Shown one piece after another: positions 1 to 7,218 of a stretch of DNA of 14,626 nucleotides (position 1 is the stretch's first letter; each line of letters opens with the position of its first letter). Below the pieces are notes generated by a model. It had not been told where the DNA came from. It made no database searches and saw only the letters and a program-made list of their open reading frames with translations. A program made the translations under genes and the position numbers. The stretch comes from Bacillota bacterium. Lineage in GTDB: Bacteria; Bacillota; Clostridia; Oscillospirales; Oscillospiraceae. The stretch lies in contig JAKOSQ010000013.1 in assembly GCA_029777215.1 (NCBI GenBank), positions 1 to 14,626 of the forward strand. Reading direction: 5' to 3'.

Positions 1-12
1 GATGAGATCCAT
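1..12 (-). CDS. possible start of next gene, cut by window edge
   Basis: Read on the minus strand, the stop codon of the glycosyltransferase (28-26) is followed by AAAAGGAG (24-17) and, four bases later, ATG GAT CTC ATC, giving M-D-L-I before the window ends. This looks like a ribosome binding site and start codon for a co-transcribed downstream gene only 13 bases after the previous stop. Four residues are too few to identify a family. The spacing is slightly short, so the start is plausible but not proven. Confidence 0.45.
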
Positions 13-25
13 AATTCTCCTTTTA

Positions 26-1903
26 TTAGAACGGCCAGGCGCCGGGTATCCACGCGAGCAGCTTTCCATAGGTCCGCGAGATCGTGACGCCCGTCAGCAC
101 GGGATAGAACAGGACAAACAGCGCGAGACACGCGGCGGTTGCGCCGTAGACATAGCGTTTCCAGTTCGGCGAGCGCAGACGGAAGGAATTGAAGCAATGG
201 CAGATCGCGAGCACGAGGAAGATGAGGCTCGGGAAGTAGTGGTACTCGAAGGTGATGCGCGTGATGAAGATCCACGGCAGGAGCTGCGCAAGATAGCCGA
301 TGAGGATGAAGGCGGCCTTGCCGTCCTTGAACTTGAAGGTCTTCCAGCCCATCGCGAACATCGCGAGCAGTCCGCCCCAGCACACGAAGGGGTTGAGGAA
401 AGCGGCGAAGGCAGACTCGGAGTTGTTCTCACCGTAATGACTGTAGTAGAGGATGGGTCTGCCGTCCACGATCCACTGATACCAGCGGGAGGCGTAGGGG
501 TGGGAGGCGTGGACGCCCTTGTGGTAATCGAACATGCGCACCTGCGTGTCGACGACGAGCTTGGCGTAATCCTTCGTGAAAAACATCTGGATGCCGCTCC
601 AGCCTTTGGCGACGCCGTAGTAGTAGTAGCTCATATAGTAGATGACGCCGGGGATCAGGAGGAAGAACACGACGCACTGGCCGATGTTCGTCCACAGCTC
701 GCGGCGGTGCTCGGCGAGGTGACCAATCGCCCTGAGGTCGCGGTAGCGCTCGATGCGGTACCAGAGCCAGAGAAGAAACAGTCCGACGCCTGCGTAGATC
801 GCCGTCCACTTGGAGGCGGCGCCGATGCCGAAGAAGAGGCCCGAGAGGAAAAGTTCCCGCGTCTCGCCCTTCCGCGAGGCCGTCGGGTCGTCCCGCGGCA
901 CCGTGATGTAGCGGAACATGAAGAGATACATTAATATAATGAAGATCACGCCGTAGGTGTCGATGGTGGCAATGCGGGTCTGCACGAAATGCATGAAGTC
1001 AAAGGCGAACAGCAGGGTCCCGCAAATGGCGATCGGCGTCGAACCGAAGAAGTGTTTTATAAAAATGTAGAACAGGGGCAGCATAAGGATGCCGAAGAGC
1101 ACGCCCATGAAGCGCCAGCCAAAGGGATTGAGGCCGAACATGCGGATGCCGAGCCCGATAATAATCTTTCCCAGCGGCGGGTGCGTGTATTCGTAGGGCT
1201 CGATGCCGCGCATGTGCTCGACCGCCGTGCGGACGTGGTAGACCTCGTCGAAGTAGGTGCTGTTGAGGTAATCCGGCGCGGCCGGGACGATTGACTGCTC
1301 GTCAAAGAGCGAGGCAACGCCCTCGTTGTAGTGCAGGGAGGATGCCGGAATGCGCGCGCCGAACTCATCGTAGAGCGCGAGCTCGCCCATTTCAAGGTGG
1401 CTGTCGGCGATGATGCGGATGTATTTTGTCGATTTGTTTTCTTCCTTGAGCTTGGCGTTCTGCCACTTATAGATTTCGGCGTAATTCTGGGACATCGTCG
1501 ACTCGTCCGTGTAGTTTTCGCCGTCGTCCGAATACTGGAGATAGTAGTTGCCGGTGTAGATGCCGGAATAGTACATGACGCGGGAGATCGCCGTTTCCTC
1601 CGGCAGCTCCACGACGACGTAGCGGCCCTTCTCAGCGAAGCTGCAGAAAGTCTCGGGGTTCGTGTGGATGCCGAGCCCCCAGAAGGCCACCGCGGCGTAG
1701 ATGAGCGTGATGAGGAGCATGGGGTAGAGGTCTCCGCGCTCCACCGGATAGCGCGTGCGCGGATAGGTCAGCCGCGCCGTCTCGTGCTCGACGAGATCCG
1801 CGACCGGGTCCTCATATTTGAAAAGACGGCAGTACGCCCAGAAAAAGAGCAGCACAAGCGCAACACCCGTCACCAGAAAAACGATCGGTAAAACATCCAG
1901 CAT
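26..1903 (-). CDS. PMT-family (GT39-like) membrane glycosyltransferase with an inserted beta-sandwich-like domain
   Basis: A 625-residue polytopic membrane protein of the protein O-mannosyltransferase type. This family moves a sugar from a polyprenyl-phosphate carrier to an acceptor on the outer face of the membrane. Visible features are: membrane helices at about 5-27 and 61-78; the first-loop acidic pair D219-E220 in YFDEVYH, which corresponds to the catalytic DE of GT39/PMT enzymes; THPPLGK at 240-246; a row of hydrophobic helices from about 264 to 430; and further helices from about 500 to 605. Between helix 2 and the DE motif lies a soluble stretch, about 82-185, rich in beta-strand patterns (YVVVELPEE, YYLQYSDDGENYT, KYIRIIADSHLEMGELALYDE). 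It resembles an F5/8-type-C/discoidin sugar-binding fold. Start ATG at 1903 has AGGTGA about seven bases upstream, and a strong promoter lies at 1982-2010. Acceptor and sugar cannot be told from sequence; 'mannosyl' is only the family name. Confidence 0.85.
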   Translation of the reverse strand: MLDVLPIVFLVTGVALVLLFFWAYCRLFKYEDPVADLVEHETARLTYPRTRYPVERGDLYPMLLITLIYAAVAFWGLGIHTNPETFCSFAEKGRYVVVELPEETAISRVMYYSGIYTGNYYLQYSDDGENYTDESTMSQNYAEIYKWQNAKLKEENKSTKYIRIIADSHLEMGELALYDEFGARIPASSLHYNEGVASLFDEQSIVPAAPDYLNSTYFDEVYHVRTAVEHMRGIEPYEYTHPPLGKIIIGLGIRMFGLNPFGWRFMGVLFGILMLPLFYIFIKHFFGSTPIAICGTLLFAFDFMHFVQTRIATIDTYGVIFIILMYLFMFRYITVPRDDPTASRKGETRELFLSGLFFGIGAASKWTAIYAGVGLFLLWLWYRIERYRDLRAIGHLAEHRRELWTNIGQCVVFFLLIPGVIYYMSYYYYGVAKGWSGIQMFFTKDYAKLVVDTQVRMFDYHKGVHASHPYASRWYQWIVDGRPILYYSHYGENNSESAFAAFLNPFVCWGGLLAMFAMGWKTFKFKDGKAAFILIGYLAQLLPWIFITRITFEYHYFPSLIFLVLAICHCFNSFRLRSPNWKRYVYGATAACLALFVLFYPVLTGVTISRTYGKLLAWIPGAWPF

Positions 1904-1981
1904 GATAGCGTCACCTGACCCAAATTAAACTTTGCGGCGGCTCCGGTGAAAAAAACAGGCGGGAAGCGCCGTATCGCGGCT

Positions 1982-2010
1982 ATTATACTACTGTGCAGAG
2001 AGTATGTCCA
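1982..2010 (-). promoter_or_regulatory. sigma-A-type promoter of the glycosyltransferase gene
   Basis: On the minus strand, TGGACA (2010-2005) is followed after 17 bases by a perfect TATAAT (1987-1982). That is five of six and six of six matches at the ideal spacing. Transcription would start near 1975, leaving a leader of about 70 bases before the ATG at 1903. Confidence 0.75.
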
Positions 2011-2115
2011 ACGAAATATGTACGTTTTGCCACCCGGAGACGCCGCACGGACGCGCACAGGGCCGCCCGAGACGGCGCTTTTATGAATAAAGTGTCAATT
2101 CGTTTTCCAAACCTA

Positions 2116-2144
2116 TTGACAAGGACGCGCGATGGTGCTAAATT
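2116..2144 (+). promoter_or_regulatory. sigma-A-type promoter of the hrcA-grpE-dnaK-dnaJ operon
   Basis: TTGACA (2116-2121) is a perfect -35 box. A 17-base spacer leads to TAAATT (2139-2144), which matches TATAAT at four of six positions. The start point would be near 2151, so the CIRCE operator overlaps the -10 box and transcription start. That is the usual position for HrcA to block polymerase. Confidence 0.8.
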
Positions 2145-2192
2145 AGCACTCAGAGAGCGAGAGTGCCAGTGCTCTCGGGCCGAGAGTGCTAA
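2143..2192 (+). promoter_or_regulatory. CIRCE operator (HrcA binding site), with extra arms
   Basis: The known CIRCE consensus is TTAGCACTC-N9-GAGTGCTAA. A perfect left arm TTAGCACTC lies at 2143-2151. Nine bases later is a degenerate right arm GAGTGCCAG (2161-2169, seven of nine). A perfect right arm GAGTGCTAA lies further on, at 2184-2192, preceded nine bases earlier by a poor left arm CCAGTGCTC (2166-2174, five of nine). CGAGAGTGC occurs twice, at 2158-2166 and 2181-2189. The sequence shows either two overlapping half-good CIRCE elements or one stretched element. HrcA control of this operon is established biology for the family; which arms are used here is unknown. Confidence 0.85.
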
Positions 2193-2224
2193 TTTTCAGC
2201 TTCGCTGTGAAAGGAGCCCGGGTC

Positions 2225-3322
2225 ATGGACATCAGCGACCGAAAGAAAAAGATACTGACAGCCGTGATCGACGCCTACATCGCAACGGCGGAGCCGGTCG
2301 GCTCCAAGCTCATTGCCCAGTCGGGCGGGCTCGATCTCTCGAGCGCCACGATCCGCAACGAAATGGCGGAGCTCACCGCGATGGGCTATCTCGAGCAGCC
2401 GCACACCTCGGCGGGCCGTGTGCCCTCCCCGCAGGGCTACCGGCTCTACGTCAACGAGCTCATGGAGCGCCAGCGGCTGTCGATGGAGGAGACCGAGCGC
2501 ATCAACTCGGCCATGAACCTCAAGATGCAGCAGCTTGACAAGCTTATGTCAGACATTGGAAAGCTTGCCTCCTCGCTCACGCAGTACCCCGCGGTCACGC
2601 TCGCGGCGCCTGTCGCCGCGACGATCACGCGTTACGACCTCATCTATGTGGAAGCCGACACCTTCATCGCCGTCGTCATGCTCGACGGGAAGGACGTTGA
2701 AAACAAGCTCATCCATCTGCCGTTTTCGGTGGACAGGGGCATGATACAGCGCCTCGCGGCGGTCTTCAACACGGACTTCACACACATCACGGTCGATCAG
2801 ATCACCCCGGAGCGCATCGACCGAGCCGAGCGCGCCTGCGGCGACACGATGGGCCTTGTCTCCGTCGTCGCCGCCTTCGCCATCGACACGCTGCAAAACG
2901 CCAGCCGGGGCGAGGCGATCCTCTCTGGCGCATCCAATCTCCTCGCACTGCCCGAGTTCCGCGATCCGGACAAGGCGCACCAGCTTTTGAGCTACCTTTC
3001 GGACAGCGAACATCTGCTGGGCCTGCCCGCGGCGGAGGGCGAGGACAGCGACATTCAGGTCCTCATCGGACCCGAAAACGTCGCGGAGGAATTAAAGGAC
3101 TCCAGCGTCGTCATCGCGCGTTACAACGCGGGCGACAACATGCGGGGCATCATCGGCGTCGTCGGCCCGACGCGCATGGACTATTCGGGCGTCGCAGCCA
3201 AGCTCCGCTACATTGCGACCGGCCTCAGCCGGATTCTGGCCGCACCCGAGCCGCCCCGCGGCTTTGAGAAACTGCAGGTAAAGGAGATGACAGAAGATGA
3301 GCGAAAAGACAGCACAAAATGA
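2225..3322 (+). CDS. hrcA: heat-inducible transcription repressor HrcA
   Basis: HrcA is the repressor that binds CIRCE operators and shuts off chaperone operons when GroE capacity is sufficient. This copy is 365 residues from the ATG at 2225. The N-terminal winged-helix DNA-binding domain is clear (DISDRKKKILTAVIDAYI, LSSATIRNEMAELTAMGYL at about 38-56), followed by the family hallmark HTSAGRVPSPQGYRLYV at about 60-76. The rest is the dimerisation/GAF-like domain, ending near TGLSRIL. The start was chosen because AAGGAG (2211-2216) sits eight bases ahead of it and the protein begins with the usual helix. An in-frame GTG at 2186 lies inside the CIRCE arm and is rejected. It is the first gene of the operon and therefore autoregulated. 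Its last 26 bases overlap grpE. Confidence 0.96.
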   Translation: MDISDRKKKILTAVIDAYIATAEPVGSKLIAQSGGLDLSSATIRNEMAELTAMGYLEQPHTSAGRVPSPQGYRLYVNELMERQRLSMEETERINSAMNLKMQQLDKLMSDIGKLASSLTQYPAVTLAAPVAATITRYDLIYVEADTFIAVVMLDGKDVENKLIHLPFSVDRGMIQRLAAVFNTDFTHITVDQITPERIDRAERACGDTMGLVSVVAAFAIDTLQNASRGEAILSGASNLLALPEFRDPDKAHQLLSYLSDSEHLLGLPAAEGEDSDIQVLIGPENVAEELKDSSVVIARYNAGDNMRGIIGVVGPTRMDYSGVAAKLRYIATGLSRILAAPEPPRGFEKLQVKEMTEDERKDSTK

Positions 3323-3902
3323 CGCCGCCGAGGAAAAGCAGGCAGCCGAAGAAAAAAAGGCAGCCGCCGCCCCGGAGGAAGTCAAAAAAGATACAAAAAA
3401 AACCGAGTCCAAAAAGGAGAGCGAAAAGGAGGAAAAGTCCAAAAAGAAGGACAAATCCGCTGAAGAGCTCGAGAAACTCAAAATGCAGCTCGCCGACGAG
3501 AAGGACAAATACCTCCGTCTCGCCGCCGAGTACGACAACTACCGCAAGCGCAGCCAGAAGGAGCGCGAGACCGTCTATGCGGACGTCCGCAGCGACACCG
3601 TCGAAAAGTTCCTCCCGGTCTATGACAATCTCGGGCGCGCGCTCAAGCAGGCCACGACCGACGAGGCGTACTACAAGGGCGTCGAGATGATCATGGCGCA
3701 GCTCAAGGAGATCATGGCAAACGCCGGTGTCACGGAGATCGACGCCGCGGCCGGTACCGCCTTCGACCCCAACATCCACAATGCCGTCATGCATGTCGAA
3801 GACGAAGCCCTCGGCGAGAGCGTGATCGCGGAGGAATTCCAGAAGGGCTTCAAGCTCGGCGACAAGGTCCTGCGCTGCAGCGTCGTCAAGGTCGCAAACT
3901 AA
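3297..3902 (+). CDS. grpE: GrpE, nucleotide exchange factor of DnaK
   Basis: GrpE releases ADP from DnaK and resets its substrate cycle in the cytoplasm. This copy is 201 residues, in the normal range. Residues 1-55 are an unusually Lys/Glu/Ala-rich, low-complexity tail. A long coiled-coil helix follows from about 56 to 95, with the hallmark RLAAEYDNYRKRSQKE at about 74-89. The C-terminal beta-wing domain shows FDPNIHNAVMHVED (156-169) and GFKLGDKVLRCSVVKVAN at the end. The ATG at 3297 has AAGGAG (3281-3286) ten bases upstream, inside the hrcA coding end, so the two genes overlap by 26 bases and are probably translationally coupled. The Lys-rich tail contains long A runs, including an in-phase A-AAA-AAG at 3353-3359 (see findings). 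Confidence 0.96.
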   Translation: MSEKTAQNDAAEEKQAAEEKKAAAAPEEVKKDTKKTESKKESEKEEKSKKKDKSAEELEKLKMQLADEKDKYLRLAAEYDNYRKRSQKERETVYADVRSDTVEKFLPVYDNLGRALKQATTDEAYYKGVEMIMAQLKEIMANAGVTEIDAAAGTAFDPNIHNAVMHVEDEALGESVIAEEFQKGFKLGDKVLRCSVVKVAN

Positions 3903-3917
3903 ACACATATACAAAAA

Positions 3918-3934
3918 GCGGACCCCCGATCCGC
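3918..3934 (+). other. small hairpin in the grpE-dnaK gap
   Basis: GCGGA (3918-3922) can pair with TCCGC (3930-3934) around a seven-base loop, 16 bases after the grpE stop. No T tract follows, so it is not a standard terminator. It might mark a processing or stability point ahead of the highly expressed dnaK, but with a five-base-pair stem this is weak. Confidence 0.3.
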
Positions 3935-3978
3935 GATTAAATATTCCGAAATGAAGCATATTAAGGAGGAACATTACT

Positions 3979-5865
3979 ATGGGTAAGATTATTGGCATAG
4001 ATTTAGGTACAACAAACAGCTGCGTTGCCGTTATGGAAGGCGGCGAGCCTGTCGTTATCGCGAACGCCGAAGGCATGCGCACGACCCCGTCGGTCGTCGC
4101 GTTCACCAAGACCGGCGAGCGTATGGTCGGCCAGGTCGCAAGACGTCAGGCCGTCACGAACCCGGACCGCACCATTTCTTCCATCAAGCGCGAAATGGGC
4201 TCCAACTATAAAGTTACGATTGACAGCAAGGCCTACACCCCGCAGGAGGTCTCCGCGATGATCCTGCAGAAGCTCAAGAGCGACGCGGAAGCCTATCTCG
4301 GCGAGAGCATCACCGAAGCCGTCATTACCGTTCCGGCTTACTTCACGGACGCTCAGCGTCAGGCCACCAAGGACGCCGGCAAGATCGCCGGCCTCGACGT
4401 CAAGCGTATCATCAACGAGCCGACCGCCGCTGCTCTGGCCTACGGCGTCGATAAAGAGTCCGACCAGAAGATCATGGTCTATGACCTCGGCGGCGGCACC
4501 TTCGACGTCTCCGTTCTGGAGATTGGCGACGGCGTTATCGAAGTTCTCGCGACCGCCGGCAACAACCGCCTCGGCGGCGACGACTTCGACGAGTGCGTCA
4601 CGCAGTACCTCATCGAAGAGTTCAAGAAGGCCGAGGGCATCGACCTCTCCGGCGACCGCGTCGCCCTGCAGCGTCTGCGCGAGGCCGCCGAGAAGGCCAA
4701 GTGCGACCTCTCCGGCATGACCACCACGAACATCAACCTTCCATATATCACGGCGGACGCCAACGGCCCGAAGCATCTGGACGTTACGCTCACCCGCGCA
4801 AAGTTCAACGAGCTGACCCACCACCTCGTCGAAAAGACCGTTGGCCCGGTCCGCCAGGCCCTGTCCGACGCCGGCCTCCAGCCCGGCGAACTCACAAAGG
4901 TCCTCCTTGTCGGCGGCTCCACCCGTATTCCCGCTGTGCAGGATCAGGTCAAGACCCTCACCGGCAAGGAAGGCTTCAAGGGCATCAACCCCGATGAGTG
5001 CGTTGCAGTCGGCGCAGCCATCCAGGGCGGCGTTCTCGGCGGCGACGTCGAGGGCATCCTCCTGCTGGACGTCACCCCGCTGTCCCTCGGCCTCGAGACC
5101 CTCGGCGGCGTGTGCACTAAGCTCATCGAGCGCAACACCACCATCCCGACGAAGAAGTCCCAGATCTTCTCTACCGCCGCGGACAACCAGACCAGCGTTG
5201 AAATCAACGTCCTGCAGGGCGAGCGCGAGATGGCACAGTACAACAAGTCCCTCGGCCGCTTCCATCTCGACGGCATTGCCCCGGCCCGCCGCGGCGTTCC
5301 GCAGATCGAAGTTACCTTCGATATCGACGCCAACGGCATCGTGAATGTCTCCGCCAAGGACATGGGTACCGGCAAGGAGCAGAACATCACCATCACCTCC
5401 TCCTCGAACCTCTCCAAGGACGACATCGACCGCGCCGTCAAGGAGGCCGAGCAGTACGCCTCCGAGGACGCCAAGCGCAAGGAAGAGATCGACGTCCGCA
5501 ACGAGGGCGATCAGATGCTCTACCAGACCGAAAAGACGCTCAATGAGCTCGGCGACAAGCTCGACGCGAACGAAAAGGCCGAGGTCGACGCTCCGCTCCA
5601 GAAGCTCAAGGCCGCGCTTGCCGGCACCGACACCGAGGCCATCAAGGCCGCGACCGAGGAGCTGACCCAGGCGTTCTATAAGATCAGCGAAAAGCTTTAC
5701 GCGCAGGCGGGCGGCGCTGCCGGTCCCGAAGGCGCGGCAGGCTGCGGCGATCCGAACTGCGACGGCAGCTGCGGCACCAACGGCGGCGCTGCCAAGGGCT
5801 CGGACGGCGGACAGTATTACGACGCCGACTACTCCGTTGTTGACGACGACGACAAGAAGAAATAA
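3979..5865 (+). CDS. dnaK: DnaK (Hsp70) chaperone
   Basis: DnaK is the ATP-driven cytoplasmic Hsp70 that binds exposed hydrophobic peptides, assisted by DnaJ and GrpE. It is complete, at 628 residues. The ATPase domain shows [14 protein letters not shown] (5-18), [12 protein letters not shown] (145-156), the phosphate-2 motif [15 protein letters not shown] (169-183) and the adenosine motif [11 protein letters not shown] (311-321). The linker [11 protein letters not shown] is at 364-374, followed by the beta-sandwich substrate domain and the helical lid. The sequence runs [12 protein letters not shown] without the roughly 24-residue insert found in Gram-negative DnaK, as expected for a monoderm phylum. 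The Gly/Ala-rich tail carries C589, C594 and C598 (CX4CX3C) and ends in [15 protein letters not shown]. Start at 3979 has AAGGAGGA (3963-3970) at ideal distance. Codons are strongly biased to C-ending forms, consistent with high expression. Confidence 0.99.
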   Translation: MGKIIGIDLGTTNSCVAVMEGGEPVVIANAEGMRTTPSVVAFTKTGERMVGQVARRQAVTNPDRTISSIKREMGSNYKVTIDSKAYTPQEVSAMILQKLKSDAEAYLGESITEAVITVPAYFTDAQRQATKDAGKIAGLDVKRIINEPTAAALAYGVDKESDQKIMVYDLGGGTFDVSVLEIGDGVIEVLATAGNNRLGGDDFDECVTQYLIEEFKKAEGIDLSGDRVALQRLREAAEKAKCDLSGMTTTNINLPYITADANGPKHLDVTLTRAKFNELTHHLVEKTVGPVRQALSDAGLQPGELTKVLLVGGSTRIPAVQDQVKTLTGKEGFKGINPDECVAVGAAIQGGVLGGDVEGILLLDVTPLSLGLETLGGVCTKLIERNTTIPTKKSQIFSTAADNQTSVEINVLQGEREMAQYNKSLGRFHLDGIAPARRGVPQIEVTFDIDANGIVNVSAKDMGTGKEQNITITSSSNLSKDDIDRAVKEAEQYASEDAKRKEEIDVRNEGDQMLYQTEKTLNELGDKLDANEKAEVDAPLQKLKAALAGTDTEAIKAATEELTQAFYKISEKLYAQAGGAAGPEGAAGCGDPNCDGSCGTNGGAAKGSDGGQYYDADYSVVDDDDKKK

Positions 5866-5867
5866 GC

Positions 5868-5922
5868 CGGCGTTTCCGCCGACGCGATCTCTGCCCCCAC
5901 GAGGCTCCGACCTTGTGGGGGC
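5868..5922 (+). other. two hairpins between dnaK and dnaJ, no T tract
   Basis: CGGCG (5868-5872) pairs with CGCCG (5877-5881) around TTTC. Then a strong stem forms between 5893-5904 (GCCCCCAC then GAGG) and 5911-5922 (CCTT then GTGGGGGC): twelve pairs including one G-U, with a six-base loop. The sequence after it is GAAAGCGG, with no T run. It is therefore more likely a transcript-stabilising or processing structure, or a partial attenuator lowering dnaJ relative to dnaK, than a full terminator. The role is inference. Confidence 0.6.
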
Positions 5923-6002
5923 GAAAGCGGCAAATCGGCCGTTTGAGCGCCAGAGAAATTTTCCGCTGAACATCAATAAGCTCGTGTAAGAGGATTTTAC
6001 TT

Positions 6003-7133
6003 ATGGCTGATAGTGAAAAAAGAGACTACTACGAGGTGCTGGGCGTCGCCAAGGACGCCTCCGACGCCGATATCAAAAAAGCATACAGACAGCTTGCCAA
6101 GCAGTACCACCCCGATCTGCACCCCGGCGATACCGAGTGCGAGGCGCGCTTCAAGGAGGTCGCGGAGGCGTACGCCGTTTTGTCCGATCCCGACAAGCGC
6201 TCGAAGTACGACCAGTTCGGCCACGCGGCCTTTGACCCGTCCATGGGCGGGACCGGCTTTGATTTCGGCGACATCTTCGGCGACCTCGGCGACATCTTCG
6301 GCGGCATGTTCGGCGGCGGACGCCAGCAGCGTCCGAACGGCCCGCAGCGCGGCGAAAATATCCGCACCGGCATCACGATCACCTTTGAGGAGGCCGCCTT
6401 CGGCTGCGAAAAAGAGCTTGCCGTCACGCGCATCGAGGAATGCCCAGACTGCAAGGGCACCGGCTGCGCCAAGGGTACGACCGCCGAGGTCTGCCCGGAC
6501 TGCAAGGGCTCCGGCGTTGTGCGCATGCAGCAGCGCTCGCCCTTCGGCATCGTCCAGACGACCGGGGCCTGCCCCAAGTGCCACGGCATCGGCAAGATCA
6601 TCCACCAGCCCTGTGAGACCTGCCGGGGCACCGGCTCAGTCCGCAAGCAGCGCAAGGTGAGCGCCAATATCCCCGCCGGCATCGACGACGGCCAGTCCAT
6701 CGTTTTGCGCGGTCTTGGCAGCGCGGGCAAAAACGGCGGCCCGCAGGGCGACCTGCTCGTGACCGTCGGCGTGCGTCCGCACCCGATCTTCAAGCGCGAA
6801 GGCTCCTCCGTGCTCTATGAGATGCCGATCAGCTTTGCACAGGCGGCGCTCGGCGCGGAGATGATCGTCCCGACGATCGACGGCGACGTGAAGCTCACCG
6901 TCCCCGAGGCGACCCAGACCGGCAGCGTCTTCCGCCTCAAGGAAAAGGGCATCCCCTATATCCGCGGCAAGGGCCGCGGCGACCAGTTCGTTACGGCGAA
7001 GGTCGTCACGCCCGAGCACCTCACGGAAGCGCAGAAGGACATTCTGCGCGAGTTCGCCCGCGCCACCGGCACGGACGTCCCCGTTGCGCAGGACAACACC
7101 GCGATGCCCAGGAAAAAGAGAAAAAGCAAGTAA
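6003..7133 (+). CDS. dnaJ: DnaJ (Hsp40) co-chaperone, type I
   Basis: DnaJ delivers unfolded substrates to DnaK and stimulates its ATPase. It is complete, at 376 residues, with every domain of a class A J-protein. The J domain covers about 6-72, with the essential HPD at 36-38. A Gly/Phe-rich region with repeated [18 protein letters not shown] follows at about 80-108. The zinc-binding domain has four CXXCXGXG repeats, with cysteines at 147/150, 164/167, 190/193 and 204/207. After it come two beta-sandwich substrate domains. The C terminus is basic (PRKKRKSK). Start ATG at 6003 has AAGAGGA (5988-5994) eight bases upstream. It is the last gene of the heat-shock operon and lies 137 bases after dnaK; a hairpin pair follows within 20 bases of its stop. 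Confidence 0.99.
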   Translation: MADSEKRDYYEVLGVAKDASDADIKKAYRQLAKQYHPDLHPGDTECEARFKEVAEAYAVLSDPDKRSKYDQFGHAAFDPSMGGTGFDFGDIFGDLGDIFGGMFGGGRQQRPNGPQRGENIRTGITITFEEAAFGCEKELAVTRIEECPDCKGTGCAKGTTAEVCPDCKGSGVVRMQQRSPFGIVQTTGACPKCHGIGKIIHQPCETCRGTGSVRKQRKVSANIPAGIDDGQSIVLRGLGSAGKNGGPQGDLLVTVGVRPHPIFKREGSSVLYEMPISFAQAALGAEMIVPTIDGDVKLTVPEATQTGSVFRLKEKGIPYIRGKGRGDQFVTAKVVTPEHLTEAQKDILREFARATGTDVPVAQDNTAMPRKKRKSK

Positions 7134-7148
7134 GACAAACCATATGGA

Positions 7149-7170
7149 AAAAGCGCGCATTTGCGCTTTT
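7149..7170. terminator. intrinsic terminator hairpin 1, between converging operons
   Basis: AAAAGCGC (7149-7156) pairs with GCGCTTTT (7163-7170) around GCATTT. It serves dnaJ on the plus strand (ending TTTTC). On the minus strand it gives an even better stem followed by TTTTT (7152-7148), so it may end the leftward operon too. Confidence 0.65.
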
Positions 7171-7180
7171 CATATAAAGC

Positions 7181-7213
7181 AGGCCCGGTACGAATTCTCG
7201 TACCGGGCCTTTT
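7181..7213. terminator. intrinsic terminator hairpin 2, between converging operons
   Basis: A perfect 13-base-pair stem: AGGCCCGGTACGA (7181-7193) with TCGTACCGGGCCT (7198-7210), loop ATTC, and TTTT at 7210-7213 on the plus strand. It is a classic rho-independent terminator for the dnaJ end. On the minus strand it is followed by GCTTTATA, a weaker T tract, eight bases or so past the stop of the small cysteine-rich gene. Confidence 0.85.
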
Positions 7214-7218
7214 GCCGT

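Larger units (their letters stand above)
1904..2224. other. divergent intergenic region, glycosyltransferase / hrcA
   Basis: This 321-base gap holds no convincing gene. It carries the leftward promoter of the glycosyltransferase (1982-2010) and the rightward hrcA promoter with its CIRCE operator (2116-2192). The stretch 2011-2115 between the two promoters is unassigned; it is GC-rich at 2035-2080 and then AT-rich. The hrcA ribosome binding site AAGGAG is at 2211-2216. Confidence 0.8.

Noticed and set aside
2186..2224. Upstream GTG start for hrcA adding 13 residues
   Set aside because: It lies inside the CIRCE right arm, has no ribosome binding site, and the ATG at 2225 has AAGGAG at ideal spacing.
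3225..4109. 294-codon minus-strand open frame across grpE
   Set aside because: It is antisense to the hrcA end, grpE and the dnaK start. Its long Phe/Leu tract is simply the reverse of the Lys/Glu codons of the GrpE tail.
4003..5976. 657-codon open frame on the minus strand opposite dnaK
   Set aside because: Antisense open frames across dnaK are a well-known artefact of its codon bias (few TAA/TAG/TGA complements when codons end in C). The translation is low-complexity, matches no family I recognise, and the plus-strand DnaK is unmistakable.
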